DNA of 64,000 nt from Salinibacterium sp. G-O1. GTDB lineage: Bacteria; Actinomycetota; Actinomycetes; Actinomycetales; Microbacteriaceae. Shown one piece after another: positions 14,527 to 22,891 of the stretch; the first letter of the stretch is position 1, and each line of letters begins with the position of its first letter. A model generated the notes under the pieces. That model was not told the origin of the DNA. It saw only the letters and a list, made by a program, of their open reading frames with translations, and searched no databases. The DNA lies in assembly GCF_030063305.1 (NCBI RefSeq), contig NZ_JASISV010000001.1, positions 682,001-746,000 of the forward strand. The letters run 5' to 3'. The position numbers were made by a program, and so were the translations under genes.

Positions 14527-15690
14527 ATGGCGGTCTGGGACGAGTTGACAGGGCAGGCTGAGGCTATTGCGATAGTCGAGGCAGCGGCTTCAGCGTCGGC
14601 GATCGGTGGGTCAGGTGACTCGTCGATGACCCATTCTTGGCTCATCACTGGGCCGCCCGGGTCTGGCCGGTCCAACCTCGCCTACGCTTTCGCGACAGCG
14701 CTGCTGAGCCCCGGCGATCCCGAGGGTGACGCCGCCGCCGCTCGACAGGTGGCCGCACGCACGCACCCCGATCTCGGTGTGCTGAGCACCGAACGCGTGA
14801 TCATCGCGATCGAAGAGGTTCGGGCGCTTGTCGCCACGTCACAGTTCTCACCCTCGGTGGGGCGCTACCGCGTCATGATCATCGAAGACGCTGACCGCAT
14901 GGCGGAGCGAACCTCGAATGTGCTTCTCAAGGCACTCGAAGAGCCGCCGCCCCGCACCGTGTGGATCCTCTGTGCTCCGAGCGAAGCCGACCTCATCCCG
15001 ACGATCAGGTCGCGCGTGCGCACCGTTCGTCTGCGGGTGCCGGATATCGCCGAGGTTGCCGCTCTGCTCGAGCGTCGCGACGGAGTGGATGCCGCGACCG
15101 CGACCCGCGCCGCCCGTGAGGCCCAGTCGCACATCGGTATGGCCCACCGGCTCGCCACGAACGCCGAGGCGCGTGAACGACGCGAGCGCACGCTGGATGT
15201 CGCGCTGGGCATCCGCTCGGTGTCGGGTGCCGTCATGGCCGCGGCCTCGATGGTCGATCTGGCCAAGGCCGACGCCGTGGCGATCACGGAACAGCGCGAC
15301 TCAGAGGAACGCAACTCGGCGTTGCGGTCACTCGGTATCGAACCGGGCGGCACGATACCTCCCGCGCTGCGTAGCCAGCTCAAGAACCTCGATGAAGACC
15401 AGAAGAGACGGGCAACACGCAGTCTTCGCGACGGAATCGATCGCATCATGGTCGACCTGCTCACCCTCTATCGCGACATCCTGCTGCTGCAGCTCGGTGT
15501 GCCGGGGGAGCCGATCAACGTTCGAATTCTCCCGAGGCTCGAGGCCGCCAGTGCATCGTGCACCGCCGTCGATACGCTGGCGACCATGGATGCCATCGCG
15601 ACGGCCCGCGAGCGCATCGAGAGCAACGTGCCTCCGGCCCTCGCGCTCGAGGCGATGCTCGTCACCGCGATCCGCGGGAGCCGGGGTTGA
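14527..15690 (+). CDS. holB: DNA polymerase III subunit delta'
   Basis: Clamp-loader subunit, 387 aa. The AAA+ fold contains a degenerate P-loop, GPPGSGRSN, where the usual Lys is Arg, as expected for the non-hydrolysing delta' subunit. It is followed by IIEDADRM (Walker B-like) and NVLLKALEEPPPRTVWIL with the clamp-loader SRC-like region reading IRSRVRTV. The zinc-module cysteines are missing. It follows tmk by 64 bp. The next gene starts with a TTG overlapping its stop. Confidence 0.93.
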   Translation: MAVWDELTGQAEAIAIVEAAASASAIGGSGDSSMTHSWLITGPPGSGRSNLAYAFATALLSPGDPEGDAAAARQVAARTHPDLGVLSTERVIIAIEEVRALVATSQFSPSVGRYRVMIIEDADRMAERTSNVLLKALEEPPPRTVWILCAPSEADLIPTIRSRVRTVRLRVPDIAEVAALLERRDGVDAATATRAAREAQSHIGMAHRLATNAEARERRERTLDVALGIRSVSGAVMAAASMVDLAKADAVAITEQRDSEERNSALRSLGIEPGGTIPPALRSQLKNLDEDQKRRATRSLRDGIDRIMVDLLTLYRDILLLQLGVPGEPINVRILPRLEAASASCTAVDTLATMDAIATARERIESNVPPALALEAMLVTAIRGSRG

Positions 15691-17219
15691 GGCGGCGCCC
15701 AGTCACAGCACTCGCTGTGGCGCTGGTCGTCACGCTGACCTTGAGCGGCTGTGTCTCGTGGTTCCTCCCGCCCGCCGCGAACACGACGTCGACGCCCACC
15801 GGCGAAGATGTTGCGCCGGAACTCGAACCGTTCTACACGCAGATCCTGTCGTGGTCCAACTGCGACGGCGGCATGCAGTGCTCCACCGCAGAGGCCCCGC
15901 TCGACTGGAGCGACCCGAGCGGTGACTCCATCGAGCTCGCGCTCGTGCGCCAGCCAACGACATCCTCAGACCGGATTGGGTCGCTCTTGGTCAATCCGGG
16001 CGGGCCCGGGGGTTCAGGCTACGACTTCGTGAAAGACAGCGTCGACTACGCCACCGACGACAAGCTTCAATCCCGGTTCGATATCGTCGGCTTCGACCCT
16101 CGAGGAGTCAACCGGTCGACGCCGGTGACGTGCTACACCGACCCCGCCGAACTCGACGAATACATTTACGGAATTCTTCCCGGCATGCCCGGCTCAGACG
16201 AATGGATCGCTGCGGCCACCGCGTCGACCACGGCTTTCGGCAATCGTTGTCTCGAGTTGACGGGACCGTTGCTCGGCAACGTCGACACCCCGAGCGCCGC
16301 CCGCGATCTGGACATGCTGAGGGCGATCCTGGGGGACACGACGCTCAACTACCTCGGATTCTCGTACGGAACGCTGCTCGGGCAGGTGTACGCCGAGCTG
16401 TTCCCCGACAAGACCGGCAGGCTCGTGCTCGACGGCGCGGTCGATCCGGCCTCAGATGATTTCGAGGGCACGGCCACCCAGGCGCAGGGCTTCGAGAGCG
16501 CACTTCGGGCGTTCCTGAAAGATTGCGACTCGGCAAAAGATTGCCCATTTACGGGGTCGGTTGACTCCTCGCTGACCACGATTCGCGCCCTGCTCGACAG
16601 CCTCGACGTCAGTCCGATCGCTAACGACGATGGCCGTCAACTGGGCAGCAGCGCGATGTTCACCGCGATCATCCTGCCCCTGTACAACGCGGGCAACTGG
16701 GGTTCGTTACGCGAGCTGTTCAGCACCGTCTTCGAGGGCGATGCCAGCTTCGCTTTCCAGCTGGCCGACGCGTACAACGGTCGTGATGCGAACGGCGAGT
16801 ATGACAGCAACCAGACTGAGGCTTTCATCAGCATCAACTGCCTGGACGCTCACGGCGGCGGGGATGTGGCGCAGATGCGCTCAGAGGCGGCTGAGCTGAA
16901 GAAGCTCGCCCCCGTATTTGGTCCGCAGATGTCGTGGGGTGGCACGGGATGCCCGAATTGGCCGGTTCCGTCGAAGCGCGACCGCGCTCCGATCGTGGCT
17001 CCCGGCTCTGCCGACATCCTTGTGGTGGGAACCACGAACGACCCAGCGACCCCGTATTCCTGGGCAGAAACCGTTGCCAACACTCTTGAGAACGGCCACC
17101 TCGTCACCTACGACGGAGAAGGCCACACGGCGTACAACAAGTCCAATGACTGCGTGAATAAAGCGGTAGACGATTTCCTCATCGACGGGACTGTGCCGGC
17201 GACTGACCCCCAATGTTGA
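15687..17219 (+). CDS. Secreted alpha/beta hydrolase lipoprotein, TAP-like family
   Basis: 510-aa exported hydrolase related to actinomycete tripeptidyl aminopeptidase (TAP) and SCO-type proteases. A signal peptide ends in the lipobox LSGC (Cys about residue 22), so it is probably a lipoprotein. Oxyanion region NPGGPGGSG, nucleophile in GFSYG, and a C-terminal TAP domain with Asp in TTNDPATPY and His in GEGHTAYN. The start TTG 15687 overlaps the holB stop and gives a perfect signal peptide; the longer frame from 15558 runs inside holB and is rejected. Substrate (peptides or esters) is not determined. Confidence 0.88.
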   Translation: MRRRPVTALAVALVVTLTLSGCVSWFLPPAANTTSTPTGEDVAPELEPFYTQILSWSNCDGGMQCSTAEAPLDWSDPSGDSIELALVRQPTTSSDRIGSLLVNPGGPGGSGYDFVKDSVDYATDDKLQSRFDIVGFDPRGVNRSTPVTCYTDPAELDEYIYGILPGMPGSDEWIAAATASTTAFGNRCLELTGPLLGNVDTPSAARDLDMLRAILGDTTLNYLGFSYGTLLGQVYAELFPDKTGRLVLDGAVDPASDDFEGTATQAQGFESALRAFLKDCDSAKDCPFTGSVDSSLTTIRALLDSLDVSPIANDDGRQLGSSAMFTAIILPLYNAGNWGSLRELFSTVFEGDASFAFQLADAYNGRDANGEYDSNQTEAFISINCLDAHGGGDVAQMRSEAAELKKLAPVFGPQMSWGGTGCPNWPVPSKRDRAPIVAPGSADILVVGTTNDPATPYSWAETVANTLENGHLVTYDGEGHTAYNKSNDCVNKAVDDFLIDGTVPATDPQC

Positions 17220-17239
17220 CCCGCCCCGTCCGCGCAAAA

Positions 17240-17254
17240 TTGCACTCCGTGCAA
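17240..17254. promoter_or_regulatory. TetR-type operator
   Basis: Perfect palindrome TTGCAC-TCC-GTGCAA, 11 bp before the tetR start codon, overlapping the expected promoter/leader. Dyads of this size and spacing are typical for TetR dimers, so it is probably autoregulatory. Confidence 0.65.
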
Positions 17255-17264
17255 TAATAAAGGC

Positions 17265-17906
17265 ATGACGACGGATACTGCGACGCCGGGCCTGCGCGAA
17301 CGAAAACGTCTCGCCACCCGAAGGGCCATCCAGCTCGCGGTGCTTGATCTCGTCGTTGAGCGTGGACTGGACGGCGTCACGGTGGACGAGATCAGCCGAG
17401 TCGCCGACGTCTCACCGCGCACTTTCTTCAACTACTTCGCGTCAAAAGAGGAAGCACTGCTGGGTAATCCGCCCGAGCTCCCGTCGGGCGGCCAGGTCGA
17501 GGAATTCGTGAACGGCGGCACACCTGGGAGCTTCCTTGACGACATCACGCGACTGCTGATCAGCGCCGGCGAATCCATCACCAATGATGTCGAGATGATG
17601 CAGAGGCGCCATGCCCTGCTGAAGCAATACCCCCACCTTTTCGCGATGCGCATGGCCACGATGCGCAAGTTCGAGGAGCAGGTCGCGGCGGTCATCGCCC
17701 GCAGGCTGGGTGCCGACGACCCGACGCTGGCGGCCGATCCCATCCGCCTCGGCGAGAGGGCGAGACTCATCACGCTCGTGTCGTTCGGAGCCATGCGTCA
17801 CGCCTGGACCTGCTGGGCAAACGGGGAATCGCCCGCGAAACTCTCCGAGCGGCTCACCGAAGCTTTCACGGAATTGAAGACACTCTTCGCCTCGCCTCGC
17901 GCCTGA
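17265..17906 (+). CDS. TetR/AcrR family transcriptional regulator
   Basis: 213-aa regulator. N-terminal HTH at about residues 15-60 (TRRAIQLAVLDLVVE, then VTVDEISRVADVSPRTFFNYF), followed by an all-helical ligand-binding domain. ATG 17265 has AAAGG upstream. A TTGCAC-TCC-GTGCAA dyad lies in its leader. No efflux pump is adjacent; the nearest genes are the TAP-like hydrolase upstream and tRNA-Thr downstream, so its targets other than itself are unknown. Confidence 0.92.
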   Translation: MTTDTATPGLRERKRLATRRAIQLAVLDLVVERGLDGVTVDEISRVADVSPRTFFNYFASKEEALLGNPPELPSGGQVEEFVNGGTPGSFLDDITRLLISAGESITNDVEMMQRRHALLKQYPHLFAMRMATMRKFEEQVAAVIARRLGADDPTLAADPIRLGERARLITLVSFGAMRHAWTCWANGESPAKLSERLTEAFTELKTLFASPRA

Positions 17907-17968
17907 GTGTCGTAGCCGCCCCAAATCTCGGCTAGGCTCTCATGCTGTGCCTCGGGTAACCCGGGCCC

Positions 17969-18041
17969 GCCGCCTTAGCTCAGTCGGTAGAGCATCTCAC
18001 TCGTAATGAGAAGGTCGTCAGTTCGATTCTGACAGGCGGCT
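17969..18041 (+). tRNA. tRNA-Thr (anticodon CGT)
   Basis: 73-nt cloverleaf. The acceptor GCCGCCT (17969-17975) pairs with AGGCGGC (18034-18040). D-arm GCTCAGTCGGTAGAGC, anticodon stem TCTCA/TGAGA with loop CTCGTAA (anticodon 18002-18004), T-loop GTTCGATTC, discriminator T. CCA is not encoded. Confidence 0.97.
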
Positions 18042-18213
18042 CCGAATTCTGTCCCCCATGTGTGGGGCACCCCGGCAACGAATCGCCCCCAATGCGGGGG
18101 TCGACAGGTCGAATACGTCCCTCTGTGCTTGCCACAGCCCTGCCGCACCACATAGCTTTTACGCAGGCACACGTTTTTGGGGGTTGTGCCGCTGTGGTAC
18201 GGGGGTACACACC

Positions 18214-19032
18214 ATGAAAAAAACTGCGTTCATTTCGACGGTCTTCGCGACCGTCCTGGTTCTCGTCTTGCCGTTCTTCGGTGGAGCGGGTTCCGGACTG
18301 AGCACGTCGGTCGTCGCAGACGCCGGTGCTACAGCGCCACCGCTAGCTGCCGTGCCGGTTCCGGCAGGATCATCCATCTCCGCCGCGCCTCGTATCGAGA
18401 TAGCCACAACCACGCAGGTGATCGACGAGCCTGTGCTCCAGAGTGTCGCCGCGTCCGTTGGAGTTGCCAGCCGCGAGTGGGAGAGCCTGAAGCCAACGGC
18501 CGTGCCCAAGTCGGTCGCGCTGATCGGAGGCTCTTCGCAGAGCTCAGCCTGCACCAGCGATGTGAGTGGCACCGTCGGGGCCGCACCCGCCGCGGTTTCG
18601 GCCCAGGGTGTTGCAGGCACCACCTCTGACGACCTCGCCTCTTTCGCATACCAGTACAACGCGACGAGGATCGCGAACTGCCTCGAACCGATTTCCTACT
18701 CGAACTTCCGCTACGACTCCTGCATGGAGGCACGACTGTTCTGGATGGCCGAGTCGCCCAGCCCTGACCCTCTTGACGCCTGGGGCCACATCGGTTCGGT
18801 GCGCAGCGACGGTGTGCCGAGCACCGGCTGTGACGGAAACCTCGCGGGCGGTTCGGGCAACACCGGAGCAACCGTCGCCCAGAAGTGGTGGAACTCGACC
18901 TCGCATCGTGCCTCGTTGTATCGTCCAGGCTCCAGCATCGCCGGCGCCTGCATCGCATTCGCGATGTCGCATGGTGGAATCGACGAGCCCGTGTCGTTCG
19001 TCAGGGCCGCCGCGCGCTGGACCACCTGCTAG
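18214..19032 (+). CDS. Secreted CAP-domain-like protein
   Basis: 272-aa exported protein. N-terminal signal segment (MKKTAFISTVFATVLVLVLP), an Ala/Pro/Ser-rich linker to about residue 140, then a CAP/SCP-like domain: FAYQYNATRIANCLEPI, SCMEARLFWMAES, WGHIGSVRSDG, and WWNSTSHRASLYRPGSSIAGACI. This order of helix, metal-site-like His and the terminal strand is that of bacterial CAP proteins. Cysteines near the C-terminus may form disulfides. Start ATG 18214 follows GGGGGTACACACC; the frame upstream reads through tRNA-proximal DNA. Role unknown, likely in the cell envelope or medium. Confidence 0.75.
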   Translation: MKKTAFISTVFATVLVLVLPFFGGAGSGLSTSVVADAGATAPPLAAVPVPAGSSISAAPRIEIATTTQVIDEPVLQSVAASVGVASREWESLKPTAVPKSVALIGGSSQSSACTSDVSGTVGAAPAAVSAQGVAGTTSDDLASFAYQYNATRIANCLEPISYSNFRYDSCMEARLFWMAESPSPDPLDAWGHIGSVRSDGVPSTGCDGNLAGGSGNTGATVAQKWWNSTSHRASLYRPGSSIAGACIAFAMSHGGIDEPVSFVRAAARWTTC

Positions 19033-19071
19033 AGCTACGAGCGACTCGGTCGCTCTCGGTATCATTGACCG

Positions 19072-20502
19072 ATGAGCGACGTGCAGCAGCCTTCGGCTGA
19101 ATCCGGCTGGAACCTGAGGGCTCTGATAGCGAAGAACCCGACCGTCTGGCTGGTCTCGGCGCTCGCCGTGGTGTTCCTGCTTCTTGCCACCGCAGCGTTG
19201 TCGCTGGGGTTGGCATCGTCATCCGCACCCACGGCGGTTGTGGTCACCCCGACGAGCACCTCGACGGCGAAACCCGGCCGGGTGCAACCCGCCGGACTGT
19301 CCCCGGCGAGTCGCCTGCGCACGTGTTCGGTGAGCGGGGCGGCCGCGGATCCGGATTTGGGGAATCTCGCCGCATCCGTGATTTCGGCTACCACCGGTGA
19401 ACTGCTTTTTGACCGGTCCGGGGCATCACCGCAGAGTCCCGCAGGTGTACTCCAATTGCTGACTGCCGCCACTGCCATCGCGACGCTCGGCCCCGGCGCA
19501 ACACTGTCGACGAAAGTTATGGATGGCACCGCCCCCGGTTCGATCGTGCTGGTGGGTGGCGGGGATGCGACGCTATCGACGACCTCAAATAGCGTCTACG
19601 ACGACGCACCGCTGCTGTCGGACCTAGCGACCGCTGCGATGGAGAAGTACACGATCGCGCACCCCGACGTGCCCATCACCAGCGTCATCCTTGACGCTTC
19701 CCTCTGGGACCCGGCTGACAACTGGGACCCGTCGTGGCCGGTTTCGGAGCGCACCGAGGGCTACCAGCCTTTTGTTACGGCTCTCATGGTGGACGGTGAC
19801 AGGGCCGACCCCACGAGGCTCATCAGCCCTCGAGGGGACGACCCGGTCACCAGGGCCGGCGAGGCTTTCGTCGCTGCTGCGGGTCTCACCGATGTTGTGC
19901 TGTCCAACGGAACGGCGAACGGGTCGACCGTGCTCGCCGAGGTGTCGTCGCAACCTGTGGCGACACTCGTCAGCCAGATGCTGATGACCAGCGACAACGC
20001 CCTGGCCGAGATGCTGGTGCGGGCAAGCTCGCTCAAAAAGGGCCTCGGTGGTTCGTCTTCGTCGGTGCAGGAGGTCGTACGCGGGACGCTTGCTGGCCTC
20101 GGGATGACCGGCACCGATGTGCTCGTCATCAAGGACGGCTCGGGCGTGAGCGCCAACAACGCGGTACCGCCGGCGTTTGTCGCGCAGCTGATGGTCAAGG
20201 TCCGGGCGGGAGATGCCGGACTCGGTGCCGTCCATGACGGTTTGCCGGTGGGCGGCGACTCGGGCGACCTGTCAGACAGGTTCACCGGCGATAACGCCAC
20301 TGCCGGGGCGGCAACGCTCGCCAAGTCCGGCTGGATCTATCACGAGCGATCGCTGGCGGGAACTGTCACAGCGTCCGACGGTATTGCCCTGACGTTTGCC
20401 TTCTATGGCCTCGGTGACGCCATTTCGTTCGATACCCGTGAGGCTCTCGATTCCCTCGTTGCCGCGGTGTACGACTGCGGTAACAACCTGAGCAACAACT
20501 GA
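19072..20502 (+). CDS. DacB-like (S13/PBP4) protein with degenerate active site
   Basis: 476-aa protein with a cytoplasmic N-terminus, one membrane anchor (about residues 24-48) and an extracytoplasmic peptidase S13-like domain, the family of D-alanyl-D-alanine carboxypeptidases/endopeptidases. The SDN motif (TSDNALAEML) and KSG motif (LAKSGWIYHERS) are present. The SxxK motif is not: where PAS-x-x-K-L-L-T is expected the protein has PAGVLQLLT, so both catalytic Ser and Lys are replaced (Gly and Gln). It is therefore probably a non-catalytic peptidoglycan-binding or regulatory homologue. It is followed 15 bp later by the nicotinamidase gene. Confidence 0.85.
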   Translation: MSDVQQPSAESGWNLRALIAKNPTVWLVSALAVVFLLLATAALSLGLASSSAPTAVVVTPTSTSTAKPGRVQPAGLSPASRLRTCSVSGAAADPDLGNLAASVISATTGELLFDRSGASPQSPAGVLQLLTAATAIATLGPGATLSTKVMDGTAPGSIVLVGGGDATLSTTSNSVYDDAPLLSDLATAAMEKYTIAHPDVPITSVILDASLWDPADNWDPSWPVSERTEGYQPFVTALMVDGDRADPTRLISPRGDDPVTRAGEAFVAAAGLTDVVLSNGTANGSTVLAEVSSQPVATLVSQMLMTSDNALAEMLVRASSLKKGLGGSSSSVQEVVRGTLAGLGMTGTDVLVIKDGSGVSANNAVPPAFVAQLMVKVRAGDAGLGAVHDGLPVGGDSGDLSDRFTGDNATAGAATLAKSGWIYHERSLAGTVTASDGIALTFAFYGLGDAISFDTREALDSLVAAVYDCGNNLSNN

Positions 20503-20517
20503 CCGGGAGCGGATGAC

Positions 20518-21123
20518 GTGACCTCGGCGCTTTTCATCATCGATGTGCAGAACGATTTCACGGAGGGCGGGGCGCTCGGTGTCGCTGGCGGGGGAGCGGT
20601 AGCTGCTGGCATCGCGCGGCTGCTGCTGGAGCATCCCGGTCGCTACGATCACGTCTTCGCATCCCGCGACTGGCACGATGGCGATAACGACAACGGCGGG
20701 CATTTCAGCGCAACACCGGATTTCGTCGACAGCTGGCCGGTGCATTGCGTTGCTGGCACCATCGGAGCCAGCTACCACGAAGCCCTCGAGCCTGCGCTCA
20801 CGGCCGCCCCTGGCGTCATCCACGTGCGTAAGGGGCAGGGGGAGCCCGCCTACTCGATTTTCGAGGGGTCCACCGAGGGCGGCGAGACGGTTCAGGATGC
20901 GCTCGAGCGCCTGAACGTGACCGACATCGATGTGGTCGGGATCGCCACGGACTACTGCGTGCTGGCCTCGGCCGTCGACGCGCTGGCCGCCGGATACGAC
21001 GTCCGCGTGCTCACGGACCTCATCGCCGGGGTCGCACCGCAGTCGAGCGACGCTGCCCTGGAGAGGCTTGCCTCCGGCGGGGCCATCGTCGTGGAGTCAC
21101 CACTGGGGTTGAACGGTGGCTGA
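20518..21123 (+). CDS. pncA: Nicotinamidase / isochorismatase family hydrolase
   Basis: 201-aa cysteine hydrolase converting nicotinamide to nicotinate in NAD salvage. Catalytic triad Asp9 (IIDVQNDF), Lys105 (VRKGQ) and Cys147 (TDYCV). Metal-binding residues Asp51, His53 and His62 (DWHDGD and GGH) are all present, favouring PncA over generic isochorismatase-like proteins. GTG start at 20518. Its end overlaps the next gene by 8 nt. Confidence 0.9.
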   Translation: MTSALFIIDVQNDFTEGGALGVAGGGAVAAGIARLLLEHPGRYDHVFASRDWHDGDNDNGGHFSATPDFVDSWPVHCVAGTIGASYHEALEPALTAAPGVIHVRKGQGEPAYSIFEGSTEGGETVQDALERLNVTDIDVVGIATDYCVLASAVDALAAGYDVRVLTDLIAGVAPQSSDAALERLASGGAIVVESPLGLNGG

Positions 21124-21670
21124 GCGCACCGACGACAGCGACTCGTTCGAACCACTCGGCGAGCCGCACGAGGTCGAACCTCTCCGCACGAGAGGTCAGG
21201 GTCTGCGTCTCGCCGTCTCGCTGGTGCTCGCTGGCCTCGTCATCGGCGGAATCGTCGCCGCCGGCACGACGGTGGTCGGTGGTTTCGCACAGACCGAAGC
21301 GGGACTGTGTCGCATCACCTGGGCATCATGCACCGAACTGTCGCTGAACAGTGTCGAGTCTCTCAGCGGGCTCGACTTCCCGGAGGGCACCGAGGTCGTG
21401 AGCGGGTTCTCACGCGAATCGTCAGCCACGCCCGAATTCCGGGCAGAGATCATCCTGCCCGAGGGTGCGCAATTCACGCTTTCCACCGGCTACGACGCGC
21501 TCGAGGAGCCCCAGCCGGGACTCGTCCCCGCTGTTGACGACGCCGAGCTCAGCGACGTGCGCTACTGGTCGCGCTTCAGGCAGGTGGCGGGCAGCACAGC
21601 GGCCGCGGCACAGGGGGTCGACGCGCAGGGTCGCACGGTCATCCTGTTCGATACTCACAGTCTCGGATAG
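21116..21670 (+). CDS. Hypothetical single-pass membrane protein
   Basis: 184-aa protein of unknown function: an acidic cytoplasmic head (about 30 residues), one membrane helix (about 34-60, SLVLAGLVIGGIVAAG), and an extracytoplasmic domain with two cysteines (LCRITWASCTEL) near residues 63-71. The GTG start overlaps the pncA stop (GTGGCTGA), and it ends 2 bp before the SpoU methyltransferase start, so all three are probably co-transcribed. Confidence 0.72.
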   Translation: MAERTDDSDSFEPLGEPHEVEPLRTRGQGLRLAVSLVLAGLVIGGIVAAGTTVVGGFAQTEAGLCRITWASCTELSLNSVESLSGLDFPEGTEVVSGFSRESSATPEFRAEIILPEGAQFTLSTGYDALEEPQPGLVPAVDDAELSDVRYWSRFRQVAGSTAAAAQGVDAQGRTVILFDTHSLG

Positions 21671-21672
21671 CC

Positions 21673-22461
21673 GTGCCGGTCATTCCCATTTCGGATCTGT
21701 CAGATCCGAGGCTCAAAGACTTTTCACACCAGACGGATGTCGCGCTCAAGAAAGCGCAGGGCACTGAGCACGGGCTCTACATTGCGGAGTCCGCGCTGGT
21801 GCTCGAGCGAGCGCTGGCAGCCGGACACCGACCGCGCTCCGTGTTGGCGCTCGGCAACACGGTGGATGAGGCGGTCGCGCTGGTCGGGCCGGATGTTCCC
21901 GTGTTCTCGGGCCCGCCGGAGTTGCTCGAGCAGCTCACCGGGTACCTGCTGCACCGAGGACTCATCGCGTCAATGCACAGGCCAGCGCTGCCGCCGGTCG
22001 AGCAGCTTCTGGCGAGCGCGCGGCGAGTGGTGATCCTCGAGAACGTGGCCGACCCGACAAACGTTGGCGCTATCTTCCGCTCGGTCGCCGGGATCGGTGC
22101 AGACGCTGTGCTGGTCACGGCACGATGCTCTGATCCGTTCTATCGGCGGGCGATCCGGGTGTCGATGGGCACAGTGCTGCAGGTTCCGTGGACCAGGATC
22201 GGGCCGTGGGCCGAGGCGCGCGAGCAGCTCCAGGGGTTCCACATCGCGGCCCTCGCCCTCAGCCCGGAGGCGGTGTCGCTGCGGGAGTTCGCAGCGACGG
22301 CCACCGACCGCATTGCCCTAGTGCTCGGCGCAGAGGGGGAGGGGCTCACGCCGGAGGCGATTGCCGCGGCCGACTCCGTCGTGAAGATCCCGATGGCACA
22401 CGGGATCGACTCGCTGAATGTCGCCGCCACGGCGGCCGTCGCGATGTACGCCCTGGCCTAG
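21673..22461 (+). CDS. TrmH/SpoU family RNA 2'-O-methyltransferase
   Basis: 262-aa SPOUT enzyme methylating ribose in tRNA or 23S rRNA. N-terminal substrate-binding region (KKAQGTEHGLYIAES), then the three SPOUT motifs: NVADPTNVGAIFRSVAGIG (motif 1), IALVLGAEGEGL (motif 2), IPMAHGIDSLNVAATAAVAMY (motif 3). Trefoil-knot residues are intact. GTG start. The stop overlaps, in convergent orientation, the stop of the next minus-strand gene. Confidence 0.92.
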   Translation: MPVIPISDLSDPRLKDFSHQTDVALKKAQGTEHGLYIAESALVLERALAAGHRPRSVLALGNTVDEAVALVGPDVPVFSGPPELLEQLTGYLLHRGLIASMHRPALPPVEQLLASARRVVILENVADPTNVGAIFRSVAGIGADAVLVTARCSDPFYRRAIRVSMGTVLQVPWTRIGPWAEAREQLQGFHIAALALSPEAVSLREFAATATDRIALVLGAEGEGLTPEAIAAADSVVKIPMAHGIDSLNVAATAAVAMYALA

Positions 22462-22847
22462 AGCGCGCGCATGCTGTTGTTGCGCGCGTCGTGCGTGAGC
22501 TCGGCCTTGCCCAGTTTTTCCAGCAGCGGCGGAAGGTACATCCCGAAGCGACCGCGGTAGCCCTTGCGCAGCCCGTACCAGCCGCCGACCGGGTTTGATT
22601 CCGACCTGCCCCATGCCTCGACGGTTCCGTCAGCGGGGGACTTGCTCTCATCGGCGGCACCCAGCGGCACCCAATCGCCTTGCTCCCCGAGCCACGCGGT
22701 GAGGTCGTCGATGGCTCGCGCCTGGTATTTCAGTGTCGTGGATCCGACCTGGCAGACCAGTTCATCGCCCTCGATGAACATCGTGTAGCTCGAGCTGCCG
22801 GGAGCCGTCACTAGCTCCCACGGGCTGTCTTTCGTACCTTCGGTCAT
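22458..22847 (-). CDS. Conserved actinobacterial protein of unknown function
   Basis: 129-aa soluble protein with the pattern LVCQVGSTTLKYQARAIDDLTAW, WGRS, GGWYGLRKGYRGRFGMYLPPLLE and the end RNNSMRAL. I recognise this as a widespread actinobacterial family without assigned function. MTEG (ATG 22847) is preferred over the ATG five codons upstream because homologues in memory begin near it. It is convergent with the SpoU gene, with overlapping stop codons. Confidence 0.72.
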   Translation of the reverse strand: MTEGTKDSPWELVTAPGSSSYTMFIEGDELVCQVGSTTLKYQARAIDDLTAWLGEQGDWVPLGAADESKSPADGTVEAWGRSESNPVGGWYGLRKGYRGRFGMYLPPLLEKLGKAELTHDARNNSMRAL

Positions 22848-22891
22848 GGTCGAACGGTACACCTCGCCGATTGCCGGCGAAAGCTGTCCAA

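Noticed and set aside
17969-18041. tRNA-Thr as a possible integration site
   Set aside because: No partial tRNA duplication or integrase nearby; the only integrase uses the DUF4244 site.
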